A stretch of 64,000 nucleotides of DNA. Source: Streptosporangium lutulentum (GTDB taxonomy: Bacteria; Actinomycetota; Actinomycetes; Streptosporangiales; Streptosporangiaceae). The position numbers and the translations under genes are program-made. The stretch lies in the NCBI RefSeq assembly GCF_030811455.1, contig NZ_JAUSQU010000001.1, positions 2,542,001 through 2,606,000 on the forward strand, written 5' to 3'. Every line of letters starts with the position of its first letter. The stretch's first letter is position 1. This document shows positions 38,960 through 46,565 of this stretch, one piece after another. The notes beneath the pieces are model-generated. The model saw only the letters and a list, made by a program, of their open reading frames with translations, was not told the origin of the DNA and ran no database searches.

Positions 38960-40137
38960 ACGTTGACCCGGTAATTGATCTCGAGTGGTGAACCCGTCAG
39001 GCTGTCTGCCTTCGCAACTTCGGGAGGTGGTCGTGGCTCGTCGACCGGATGTGTTCGTCCGGCCCTTGTCGATGGAAGAGGGCCGCAAGCTGCAGCGCAT
39101 CACCCGGACCGCCAAGGATCCGGTCAAGCTGCGCCGGGCGATCGTGGTGATGACGTCCGGTCAGGGCCAGAGTGTGCCGGACATCACCTCGTTGATGCAG
39201 GTCGGCGAGGACTATGTGCGCGATGTCATCCACGCTTTCAACGAGCGGGGGTTCGATGCGCTGAACCCAAAATGGAGCGGGGGCCGTCCACCGGCGATCA
39301 GCCTGAGGTGCGTGAGCACATCTGCCTGATCGCCAAGACGGTCCCCGCCGAATGGGGCATCACCGGTCACTCCACCTGGAGTCTGCGTACCCTGGCCGAA
39401 CATCTGGTCCAGCGTGGCGTGGTGGCCGCGATCAGCCGCCAGCACCTGTCGCGGATCCTGCGGGCCGGGAAGGTGACCTGGCAGACGACCACCACCTGGA
39501 AGACCTCCAACGACCCGCAGTTCATCGCCAAGATGCAGCGCGTGCTGGAGTTATACGACCAGCGGCCCGCCGATGGGCGGGTGATCTGCGCCGATGAGTT
39601 CGGGCCGCTGAATCTGATGCCCCGCAAAGGCAAACGCCGGCGGCCGGCCGGAAGCCCGGCCCGGCTGCGAGCGACCTACCACCGCTATCAAGGGGTCATG
39701 CACATGATCTCCGCGCTGGATCTGGCCACCGGCAAGCTCTACTACCGCATCCGTAAGCGCAAGCGTTGGCGGGAGTTTCTGTCCTTCCTGAAGACCCTTC
39801 GCACCCGCTGGCCCGGCGAGAAGCTGTATGTGATCATGGACAACTATTCGCCGCACAAGCATCCCCAGGTCCGCTCCTGGGCCGCTGAGCACGACGTCGA
39901 GCTGGTGTTCCTGCCCACATACGGCTCGTGGCCGAACTGGATCGAGTCCGAGTTCGCCGCCCTGCGCTACTACGCCCTCAACGGCACCGACCACCGCACC
40001 CATGACGAGCAGAACACGGCGATCGGCGGCTACGTCCGCTGGCTCAACACTCGCGCCCAGCCGAAGACCAGCTTCGCCGCCAGCTCACCCATCCGAAGCT
40101 GGACCAGTTACCCGGCCAAGGTTGCGTGACGGACCAC
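38945..40137 (+). mobile_element. IS630-type insertion sequence, copy A
   Basis: About 1193 bp bounded by imperfect inverted repeats of roughly 33 bp; the best-conserved inner part is TTGACCCGGTAATTG (38963-38977) against the complement of 40105-40119. It contains one transposase gene broken by a frameshift. Expected flanking TA duplication is not clear, so the exact ends are approximate. A second, deleted copy lies at 41718-42108. Confidence 0.7.
39033..40129 (+). pseudogene. IS630-type transposase, frameshifted
   Basis: GTG 39033 behind GGGAGG starts VARRPDVFVRPLSMEEGRKL, an HTH region follows, and the frame ends at 39329. The remaining part continues in the +1 frame from about 39305: REHICLIAKTVPAEWGITGH, then the DDE catalytic parts ICADEFGP, VIMDNYSPHKHPQ and WIESEFAALRYYAL. 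Comparison with copy B, which has 27 bases where copy A has 26 between two shared ATC codons, shows a single-base loss near 39308. Catalytic residues are intact, so inactivation is due to the frameshift. Confidence 0.8.
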
Positions 40138-40266
40138 TAGCCCCGTTTCGGCGGCGCTTGCTTCTGGTTGCGCTTCCCATCGTCCGCGCGCTCGCGCCGG
40201 TAGCTCCGCAGCGCGATCCGCGCGGCCTTTGTCAGGGGGCCCTTGTGCCCGGCGTCCGATACGGCC

Positions 40267-41010
40267 TTACCGTGTGCCGTTCCTGTCGCGCAGCCAGCGC
40301 TCGAATTCGACGGCCACGATGCGCTCGTCATGCACGCCGGCCGCGGCGTCGGACGCCAGCCAGACGATGGGCGGGCCCATCACCGCAGGCTCCAAGAACC
40401 CTTGTCCTTCGCGCGCGGCGTCGAGGGGCACCATCCCCGTGACGGTCGCGCCGCCGGGCAGCAGCAGGTTGACGGTGACGCCCGTGTCCCGCAGGTCGGC
40501 GGCCATGATCCGAGACAGCGCCTCGCTGCCGGCACGCGACGGCCCGTAGGGGACGAACCCGGCTCGGTGCATGGTCGAATGGTTCACCGAGATGTTGACG
40601 ATGCGGCCGCCGCCGGCGGCCAGCATCCGTGGCGTGACCTCGCGCGCCACCAGGAAGTAGCCGGTCAGATTGGTCTCGATCACCGCACGGAAGCCGCCGA
40701 CTGGCACCTCCCAGAAGCTCTGCGGGTGCGTCATGAAGCGCGGGTTGACCGTGCGCATGCCGATCCCGGCGTTGTTCACCAGCATGTCGATGCCGTCGAG
40801 TTGCGACCATGCCTGGTCGACCGCCCTGGCCACCGACGACTCGTCTCGCACGTCCAGCTCGATGCCGACCGCTCCTGGCAGTTCGGCGGCGACCGAGCTC
40901 GCCCGCCGACCGGATCGACCGGTCAGCGCGACCGTCGCTCCCGCCGTGGCCAGGGCGAAGGCCATGGCGAGTCCTAGTCCGCTCGTCCCGCCGGTCACCA
41001 GCACCTTCAT
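40267..41010 (-). CDS. Short-chain dehydrogenase/reductase
   Basis: 247-residue SDR with the TGGTSGLG cofactor motif, NNAG (MLVNNAGIG) and the active-site Ser/Tyr region (NISVNHSTMHRAGFVPYGPSRAG). The usual YxxxK reads YGPSR, so the catalytic Lys is replaced by Arg, which may reduce or alter activity. It is divergent from a MerR gene and has its MerR-type promoter inside that gene's 5' end. Between its stop and the IS630 end (40138-40266) a basic minus frame (RSYRRERADDGKRNQKQ) remains unexplained. Confidence 0.88.
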   Translation of the reverse strand: MKVLVTGGTSGLGLAMAFALATAGATVALTGRSGRRASSVAAELPGAVGIELDVRDESSVARAVDQAWSQLDGIDMLVNNAGIGMRTVNPRFMTHPQSFWEVPVGGFRAVIETNLTGYFLVAREVTPRMLAAGGGRIVNISVNHSTMHRAGFVPYGPSRAGSEALSRIMAADLRDTGVTVNLLLPGGATVTGMVPLDAAREGQGFLEPAVMGPPIVWLASDAAAGVHDERIVAVEFERWLRDRNGTR

Positions 41011-41091
41011 CGGGATACCCCCATCTCTTGAACGGCCCGCCCGCGCATGCCGGCGGTGGTCTTTGTCAGCTTTGGAGCACTCATGACTGTG

Positions 41092-41122
41092 ACGTTAGGA
41101 TTTAGAGCATGCTCGAAGTCAA
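41092..41122 (-). promoter_or_regulatory. MerR-type promoter of the SDR gene
   Basis: Read on the minus strand, TTGACT (41117-41122) and TAACGT (41092-41097) are separated by 19 bases that contain the palindrome GAGCATGCTC (41105-41114). The dyad covers the annotated MerR start codon, so binding would also affect the regulator itself. Confidence 0.8.
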
Positions 41123-41576
41123 TCGGCGCCCCGAATCCGGGCCCGCTCACTCCGATCCCCAGATGGGCCTGAGCATCGCCGAGGCCGCCCGCCGTACCGG
41201 GGTCAGCGCGCACACCCTGCGCTACTACGAACGCGCCGGCCTGGTCGTCACCACCGTCGACCGCACCGTCGGCGGCTGGCGGCGCTACCACCAGTTCGAC
41301 CTCGACTGGATCGTCGTCTGCACCAAGTTGCGGGCCACCGGCATGCCGATCAAGACCATCCGACGCTATGCCCAGCTCGTATCCGCCGGGTACGGCAACG
41401 AGCAGGAACGGCTTGCCCTCATGGAGGCCCACCGCGCCGACGTGACCGCCAAGCTCGCTGAGATACAGGAAAACCTCAAGCTCATCGACCACAAGATCAA
41501 CGTCTATCGAGGCCGGCTCGCCGCCGGCGACGCCGACCAGCTATGGGCACCCAACCGCCGAGCGGGTGCCCGCTGA
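41109..41576 (+). CDS. MerR family regulator
   Basis: 155 residues: MerR HTH (LSIAEAARRTGVSAHTLRYYERAGLV, RRYHQFDLDWIVVC) and coiled-coil (ADVTAKLAEIQENLKLIDHKI), with no long effector domain, like the small MerR regulators of reductase genes. ATG 41109 lies within its own operator dyad; ATG 41163 (MGLSIAEAAR) is an alternative start. Divergent from the SDR gene, its likely target. Confidence 0.88.
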   Translation: MLEVNRRPESGPAHSDPQMGLSIAEAARRTGVSAHTLRYYERAGLVVTTVDRTVGGWRRYHQFDLDWIVVCTKLRATGMPIKTIRRYAQLVSAGYGNEQERLALMEAHRADVTAKLAEIQENLKLIDHKINVYRGRLAAGDADQLWAPNRRAGAR

Positions 41577-41717
41577 GCAATCTCCAAGGTAGGGACGGGA
41601 CCTGGTCGTGGCGACTTATCGGCAAGGCGATGGGCGTGACCGGTCAGGCGATCGGCAAGTGGGCGCGCCGACACAGCTGCCGGTCGAGGGGATCTAACTC
41701 GCCGAGGCCGAGGCCGA

Positions 41718-42108
41718 GGCCGTCCATCGGCAATCAGTGAGCAGGCGCGTGCGCGCATCTGCCTGATCTCCCGGACGGTCCCTGCCGAGTGGGGCATCAC
41801 CGGCCACTCCACTTGGAGCCTGCGCACTCTGGCCGAGCACCTCATCGCCCGGGGCGTGGTCACCTCGATCAGCCGCCGGCACCTGTCGCGGATCCTGCGC
41901 GCAGGCAAGGTGACCTGGCAGAGCACCACCACCTCGAAGGCCTCCAACGACCCGCAGTTCATTCGCCAAGATGCAGCAGAACGCGGCAATCGGTGCCTAC
42001 ATCCGGTGGCGCAACGCCCGCGCGCAACCGAAGACCAGCTTCGCCGCCAGCTCAACCATCCGAAGCTGGACCAACCAATTACCCGGCCAAGGTTGCGTGA
42101 CAGGCCAC
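41718..42108 (+). mobile_element. IS630-type element, copy B, internally deleted
   Basis: Roughly 390 bp closely related to copy A: the segment coding for RICLISRTVPAEWGITGH, then a jump from GCCAAGATGCAG to CAGAACGCGG that removes about 470 bp including the catalytic domain, then the shared right end. It also has one extra T in the TTCATTCGCC segment. The left end is missing. Upstream, 41590-41690 carries an HTH-like fragment (RLIGKAMGVTGQAIGKWA) of unknown origin, and a short GCCGAG tandem repeat. Confidence 0.75.
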
Positions 42109-42166
42109 TCGCCCGCCAGATCGCCCTCGACGCCGACGCCTGGACCTCTGAGCCGGCCGCCGTGAT

Positions 42167-42372
42167 GACGACCCTGTTCGATCAGCTGGCACCGACCTGG
42201 GATGCCGAGCACGCCACCAACCGCCTGGACGCCCTGACTGATGCACTGGAGCGCGGCGGTACCCTGCCCACCGGGATCTGTCTGGAGGTCGGGTCCGGCA
42301 CCGGCCGGCACACTGCTGCCCTGGCCGGTGCGTTCGAGAAGGTGATCGCCATTGATCTGGCCTGGCAAATGG
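42167..42372 (+). pseudogene. Class I SAM methyltransferase fragment
   Basis: About 69 residues (MTTLFDQLAPTWDAEHAT, then motif I in CLEVGSGTGRHTAAL and IDL). The frame continues to 42506 but family resemblance stops near 42372, so the 3' half is lost. The 5' side abuts the IS630 right end. The following 42373-42569 has no recognisable gene but contains the 14-bp palindrome GCGGAACGTTCCGC at 42407-42420. Confidence 0.6.
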
Positions 42373-42569
42373 CGTCGAAGCAAGCCGTCATGAGCTCCGT
42401 GTCCCTGCGGAACGTTCCGCGTATCGTCGCAGGGCGAGGTGGGTCGACTGTCGTCGGCGTGGTCGTCGGGCGGGTCGGCAACCGCGCTCCCGGCGGAACC
42501 TTCTGACGGTTCGCTCTGAGGCGAGCTTCGCGCCGGCGGTGCAGGGCGGCCCCCACGACCGCCAGGGAG

Positions 42570-43778
42570 TCACCGGGCAACGGAGTTGAGCAGATGGCGG
42601 CGTTGCTGCTCGGTCAACTCGCCGATGCGGCGGCCGGCGTCGATCCCGCCCGCCGCCAGCAGGTTGGCGATCTCAGCGGCGCCGTGGCCGGGCAGGGCGC
42701 GCAGCAGCCACCCGATTCGGGCGTTTTTCGTGGTGGCGTCGGTGCGGGCCAACACCTCGGCCACGCTCATCCGGCCGGCGGCCACCGCCGCGCGCAGCTG
42801 GGCCCGGGTCAGTGGGGCCTGCACCGAGGCCTGCGCTGAGATCCGCGCCTGCGGGGCCGCCGGCCGGAGAAGGGGTACGGCGGCGGGCGCGGCAGGTACC
42901 GCCCGGTCGGCGGCATGGTGCGTCCGTTCGGTTCGCGGGTGCTCTTCACCCAGCGCGCCGTGCGTGGTGACCAGGAGAACTCCCGCGACGGCGGCAACGC
43001 ATGCGGCGACGGTCAGCTGGCGTTTGGACAGCCGACCACCGGGTTGACTGGCGGCGGCGAGCCTGAGACCGACGACCGCGGTGCGCAGCAGCACACCGGT
43101 GACCAGGCCGAGCAGGATCGGCACGATCTGATCAGGCAACGGAGCGATGGTGGCGATCAGAACGCCGGCGGCCGGACTCACGCAGGAGACCACCAGCCAC
43201 GGAGCCAGACGTTGCTTGGCCATGTCCAGCAGCGCGGCCAGGGCCAGCCCTTCGCCGGCCGAGTGGACCATGAGGGCGATGACGACCACGACGGAGGCGG
43301 TCAGCGCCAGGGTCGCGCCCTCGATCGCCCGGTGCAGGGTGAGGGCGGCCGCGGTGCCCATGCCGCCGAACAGAGCGGCATCGACGACTTCCCTGACGCG
43401 GCGGTGCAGGCCGGGCGCATGCCGGCCGCCGGCCGGCTTGGATCCCTCCTGTCCATGTCCATGCCCGCAGCCTTTGCGGGTGAAGTAAGTGATCACAAGG
43501 AAGCCGAATGCGATGGCCAGCCCGACACCCCACAGGGGCACCCCTGTTTCGGCCGCGTCTCGCCAGGCGTCGGGCAGCAGGTCGGCCAGGGCGGTGATCA
43601 GCATCATCGCCGAGGCGATCGCCAGCCACATCGTCACCCTGGTGGAGTTGCGCCGGGCCAGCCACGCCCCGGCGAGCGTGGACAGCGACACCAGGAGCAC
43701 CGCGACCCAGGCGCCGGCGCCTGGGGAGGCTCCCTCCAATGCCGGCCCCAGCATCTGCGTTCCAGTGGCTGGCAGCAT
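42570..43778 (-). CDS. ZIP-family metal transporter with C-terminal mIHF-like domain
   Basis: 402 residues. Residues 1-275 form an eight-helix ZIP permease for zinc or another divalent metal, with the metal motifs HRAIEG (149-154, TM4) and HSAGEG (172-177, TM5) and a His-rich loop CGHGHG at 104-109. After a Pro/Ala linker, residues 322-400 resemble actinobacterial integration host factor: LTRAQLRAAVAAGRMSVAEVL, then RIGWLLRALPGHGAAEIANL and IDAGRRIGELTEQQRRHLL, matching the H2TH pattern of mIHF (ALLEALPGVGK, RRVRGLGANQR). AGGTGG precedes ATG 43778. The fusion is unexpected, since ZIP C-termini are normally outside the cytoplasm. Confidence 0.82.
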   Translation of the reverse strand: MLPATGTQMLGPALEGASPGAGAWVAVLLVSLSTLAGAWLARRNSTRVTMWLAIASAMMLITALADLLPDAWRDAAETGVPLWGVGLAIAFGFLVITYFTRKGCGHGHGQEGSKPAGGRHAPGLHRRVREVVDAALFGGMGTAAALTLHRAIEGATLALTASVVVVIALMVHSAGEGLALAALLDMAKQRLAPWLVVSCVSPAAGVLIATIAPLPDQIVPILLGLVTGVLLRTAVVGLRLAAASQPGGRLSKRQLTVAACVAAVAGVLLVTTHGALGEEHPRTERTHHAADRAVPAAPAAVPLLRPAAPQARISAQASVQAPLTRAQLRAAVAAGRMSVAEVLARTDATTKNARIGWLLRALPGHGAAEIANLLAAGGIDAGRRIGELTEQQRRHLLNSVAR

Positions 43779-43838
43779 GTTTCACCACCTTTTGTCGGGG
43801 TTCATCGCAGAAGAGTTTTGAAACGGCCCTCGGAGCGT

Positions 43839-44567
43839 TCAGTCGTCTTCGAGGTCGGGGCCGTCCGCAGGTGCGCACGCCTGCGGTCCGGCCGGTTGCT
43901 GGGTCGGTGGTGTCGGCGCCGGATGTCGGCCGGTGGCCGAGTGCGCGCCCGCCGGGTGGCCGGTGGCCATCGGCCGTGGTGGTGACGGCGGCCTCGGCAC
44001 CGCGTCACCGAAGGCAACGGGTTCGCCGAGGGTGGTGAATTCATCGAGCAGTTTCTGCAGCTGGCTGACTTGTGCCTGCAGGCTGTGCTGGAGCCGGTGG
44101 TTGTGGTCGGCGATGAAGGCGTTGAACTCCTCAACTTGGCGTTCCAGCTCTTCTCGGCAGGCAGCGTGGCTGACCTGCGGCGAAACGGCGGCACGGTCGT
44201 GGGCTTGCGCCAGGATCGCCTGGGCTTGCTGATCGGCGGCGGCGAGCACTCGCTCGGCGCTGTCTTGGGCCATCGCCATGATCCGGGCCGCGCTTTCCTG
44301 TGCCGGCTGTGCATGTTCGCCGGCGATCGCCTGGGCGCGCAGCTCCGCGTTTTCCTGCATGAGCAGGGTGAAGGCGGCTTCGACCTGGTCCAGGAAGGTG
44401 TCCACTTCGGCCAGGTCGTAGCCTTCGCGCAGGCGGACCACGGTGAACACCTGGTTACGTATGGCGGCGGGACTCAACCGGCTTACGCCGGCGGAAAATC
44501 CTGCGCCGAGCGGGAGGGCGAGAGGGATGTCGATCGCATCGGCGCGGACGCCGTGTCCGTCGTGCAT
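43839..44567 (-). CDS. DivIVA domain-containing coiled-coil protein
   Basis: 242 residues. A DivIVA N-terminal segment (IRNQVFTVVRLREGYDLAEVDTFLDQVEAAF in parts) is followed by Ala/Gln/Glu-rich coiled coil (IMAMAQDSAERVLAAADQQAQ) and a Pro-rich acidic tail (PDGPDLEDD type). Such proteins bind curved membrane at poles or septa and scaffold growth. The N-terminal 30 residues before the domain are unusual. It ends 61 bp upstream of the ZIP gene on the same strand and may be cotranscribed. AAAGGTC precedes ATG 44567. Confidence 0.85.
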   Translation of the reverse strand: MHDGHGVRADAIDIPLALPLGAGFSAGVSRLSPAAIRNQVFTVVRLREGYDLAEVDTFLDQVEAAFTLLMQENAELRAQAIAGEHAQPAQESAARIMAMAQDSAERVLAAADQQAQAILAQAHDRAAVSPQVSHAACREELERQVEEFNAFIADHNHRLQHSLQAQVSQLQKLLDEFTTLGEPVAFGDAVPRPPSPPRPMATGHPAGAHSATGRHPAPTPPTQQPAGPQACAPADGPDLEDD

Positions 44568-44709
44568 GACCTTTCACTGAACCTTTCACCATGATTTCCC
44601 GGGGCATGGCCGAGACTCGCAAAAACAGAAATCGGCGTCGCCTGACCGTCGCGTCCGGTGTGCTGAACGAAGGGAAAACACGGTCTTCGTGATTTTGGAT
44701 TCGAATGTC

Positions 44710-44751
44710 GGCCGCTGCTTCCGAGTTCGTCACACCTGCGAAGCAGCGGCC
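44710..44751. terminator. Perfect 12-bp stem terminator
   Basis: GGCCGCTGCTTC (44710-44721) pairs with GAAGCAGCGGCC (44740-44751); the plus side continues TTTATCCTTT. It lies 105 bases past the end of the small acidic gene on the minus strand and could work in both directions. Confidence 0.65.
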
Positions 44752-44856
44752 TTTATCCTTTGTCGGACGCACGCTTTCCGTTGCCTGCTCGCTCGCCTTC
44801 CGCACTCGTTGATCAGGGGGCCGGCGATGCTTGAAAGCGTGGCGGGGGCGGTGGTT

Positions 44857-44997
44857 CTAGGCGGCGGTGGGCGGGTCTTCCTCGCTGGTCTCGCGGGTAC
44901 TGTCCGGCTGGGTCTCCTCGTGCGCGTGATCTGCGCAGTGGTCGTCGGCAGGGGTGCTTTCCTCACGCGGAGAACGCTGGTGGCCGATGTGTTCCAT
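44857..44997 (-). CDS. Small acidic, His-rich protein
   Basis: A 46-codon gene starting MEHIGHQRSP, with a perfect GGAGG five bases before the ATG. It is rich in Asp/Glu and His with one Cys (core DDHCADHAHEE) and ends DPPTAA. No hydrophobic segment, so it is soluble and possibly unstructured. The composition suggests metal binding; neighbours include a ZIP transporter and a zinc CDF exporter. Family unknown. Support rests on the RBS, the terminator and the biased composition. Confidence 0.5.
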   Translation of the reverse strand: MEHIGHQRSPREESTPADDHCADHAHEETQPDSTRETSEEDPPTAA

Positions 44998-45289
44998 GAC
45001 AACCTCCGATTGATTCATATCCGGTGGTGGTACGGTTTTTGCATCCTGGTTGCCGGTCGGGAAACATGGCGACCCTCAAAGGGCGGTTAATCCGGCGGCT
45101 TATGCGAGGCCGATGGTTTTCACGTGGGATTTTTCAGCACAATTGACAGCTGGATGGACCTTCTCCGGGTGGATGGAAGTTTTGTTGAGCTGCCAGGCCA
45201 TGCGGCACGCCATGCGACCGGCTCAGCGCAGGTGGTCCAGCCGTGCGATGTCAGGTGGATGCGGGATGGTGCGGGTGGTACGGGCGCCG

Positions 45290-45463
45290 TCACGACCGGC
45301 AGGTTCCTTGGGCTCCGCCCAGGTGGGTGGAGGTTCGGCCGGCGCGGACGACGGTCGGGTCCGGCGTGGCGTCGCGCATCGGCGCCGAACACCGTGCCAC
45401 TGCCGCGACGGCGGGCAGGCGGATGATCTCGGCCAGTGTGAGAACCGTCAGCAACACGATCAT
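45290..45463 (-). CDS. Small single-pass or secreted peptide
   Basis: 57 codons. ATG 45463 follows GAGGAGAGG closely. The N-terminus is hydrophobic (MIVLLTVLTLAEII) and the rest is polar with two cysteines. It could be a short membrane peptide or a secreted one. I do not recognise it, and base composition alone cannot exclude chance. Confidence 0.35.
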   Translation of the reverse strand: MIVLLTVLTLAEIIRLPAVAAVARCSAPMRDATPDPTVVRAGRTSTHLGGAQGTCRS

Positions 45464-45579
45464 CAGCGCCTCTCCTCGCAGGATGCGGGGCGCACCGTGC
45501 GTCCGGGACGTGCCGTCCCCAGCTGATGGGCGTCGCCGGGGGCGAAGGATGGAAGTCATGGCGTCTGCACCTGCTTCCG

Positions 45580-45918
45580 CTACTTGGTGATCTTGCGCAG
45601 GTAGTGCGCCGAGGCCCAGTCGTGTTTGTCGTCGGCGGCCTTGACCTTGATCCAGCCTTTAATCGGCGCGCGGGCGCGGGGGAGTCGGCCGTCGGCCACC
45701 CGCAGCCTGCCGATCTGGCGAAAACGCAGCCCGGCGCCGGATCGGACGTTGAGGAAGCCGGCGCGCCTCGCGTGAGTGAGCCGGTAGGCGCAGGTCGGTG
45801 CCGGCCGGCCGTCCAGGGTGACAGGACGAGTGGTCGCGTGGGCGGGCAGGGCGGTCAGGATGGGCCCGCTCGCGATGACACACGCGGTGACAGGGGTGGT
45901 GGTCTGCTTCGCGATCAT
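45580..45918 (-). CDS. Secreted SH3-like domain protein
   Basis: 112 residues: a signal peptide-like N-terminus (VTACVIASGPILTALPAHA) and a bacterial SH3 (SH3b) fold (LNVRSGAGLRFRQIG, GWIKVKAADDKHDWASAHYLRKI in order). Such domains bind cell-wall peptides. GGGAG precedes ATG 45918. It has no catalytic domain. An NlpC/P60 wall hydrolase lies two kilobases away on the same strand. Confidence 0.75.
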   Translation of the reverse strand: MIAKQTTTPVTACVIASGPILTALPAHATTRPVTLDGRPAPTCAYRLTHARRAGFLNVRSGAGLRFRQIGRLRVADGRLPRARAPIKGWIKVKAADDKHDWASAHYLRKITK

Positions 45919-46038
45919 CGCGATGTCTCCCTTCTGTCGGCATCGGGTTACCGGCGCGGGTCGGCGGCTCGGTCAAGCCAGGACGCCTGACCTGCGATGC
46001 TCACCAGCGGTAATGTCCTCATTACTGAATGATTAAAC

Positions 46039-46058
46039 ATCTGAACAACTGAACAGAT
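46039..46058. promoter_or_regulatory. SmtB/ArsR-type operator
   Basis: ATCTGAACAACTGAACAGAT is an imperfect 20-bp dyad with the TGAACA spacing typical of SmtB/CzrA-type sites. It stands 52 bases upstream of the ArsR GTG. Confidence 0.6.
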
Positions 46059-46109
46059 ATCCTTTGATGCGAGCAGCCCGTACCCCGCCGAGGAGAAGAG
46101 GTAGGCACC

Positions 46110-46565
46110 GTGACCCCCCGAGCCACGGAGTGTGCACCCGCACCCCTGAACGGTCACTTACCTACGGGGGTGGCTGCCCGTCCCGATGACTGCTTCCCCT
46201 CGGCCATGGACGCCGAACGGGTGCAGAGCGTCCGCCGGGCACTACCGACCAAACAAACGGTGCACGAGCTCGCGCAGGTCTTCGCGCTGCTGGCCGATCC
46301 CGGAAGGCTGCGGCTGACGGCCGCCCTGCTGCACGCGGAGGAGATGTGTGTACGCGACCTGGCCGCGGCCACCGGCCAAAGCACCTCGGCCACCTCACAC
46401 GCGCTGCGACTGCTGCGCCTGCACCACGTGGTCCAGGTCCGCCGGACCGGGCGACTGGCGCACTACCGGCTGGCCGACTCCCACATGCGGATGCTGTTCG
46501 ACCTGGCGATCACTCACATCGGGCATGTCACCGACCCTCGTCGAGGAGAGCGAAACGATGGCTGA
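46110..46565 (+). CDS. ArsR/SmtB zinc-type metal sensor
   Basis: 151 residues. Winged helix (FALLADPGRLRLTAALLHAEEMCVRDLA in parts; SATSHALRLLRLHHVV). The C-terminal helix carries D123, H125, H136 and H139 (DSH, ten residues, HIGH), the alpha-5 site of SmtB/CzrA-type zinc sensors. Start GTG 46110 with AGGAGAAGAGG upstream. It overlaps the CDF transporter start by eight bases, so metal sensing and export are coupled. Confidence 0.9.
   Translation: MTPRATECAPAPLNGHLPTGVAARPDDCFPSAMDAERVQSVRRALPTKQTVHELAQVFALLADPGRLRLTAALLHAEEMCVRDLAAATGQSTSATSHALRLLRLHHVVQVRRTGRLAHYRLADSHMRMLFDLAITHIGHVTDPRRGERNDG

Noticed and set aside
39280..39330. Programmed frameshift in the IS630 transposase
   Set aside because: No slippery heptamer is visible at the shift site, and copy B shows the missing base, so a plain deletion is more likely.
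41698..41722. GCCGAG tandem repeat as a possible array
   Set aside because: Only about three to four units, a common low-complexity run in GC-rich DNA.
45124..45426. 100-codon plus frame starting MGFFSTIDSW
   Set aside because: Its first 45 residues look plausible, but no RBS is present and the rest becomes Gly/Arg-rich; it also overlaps a better supported small minus gene.
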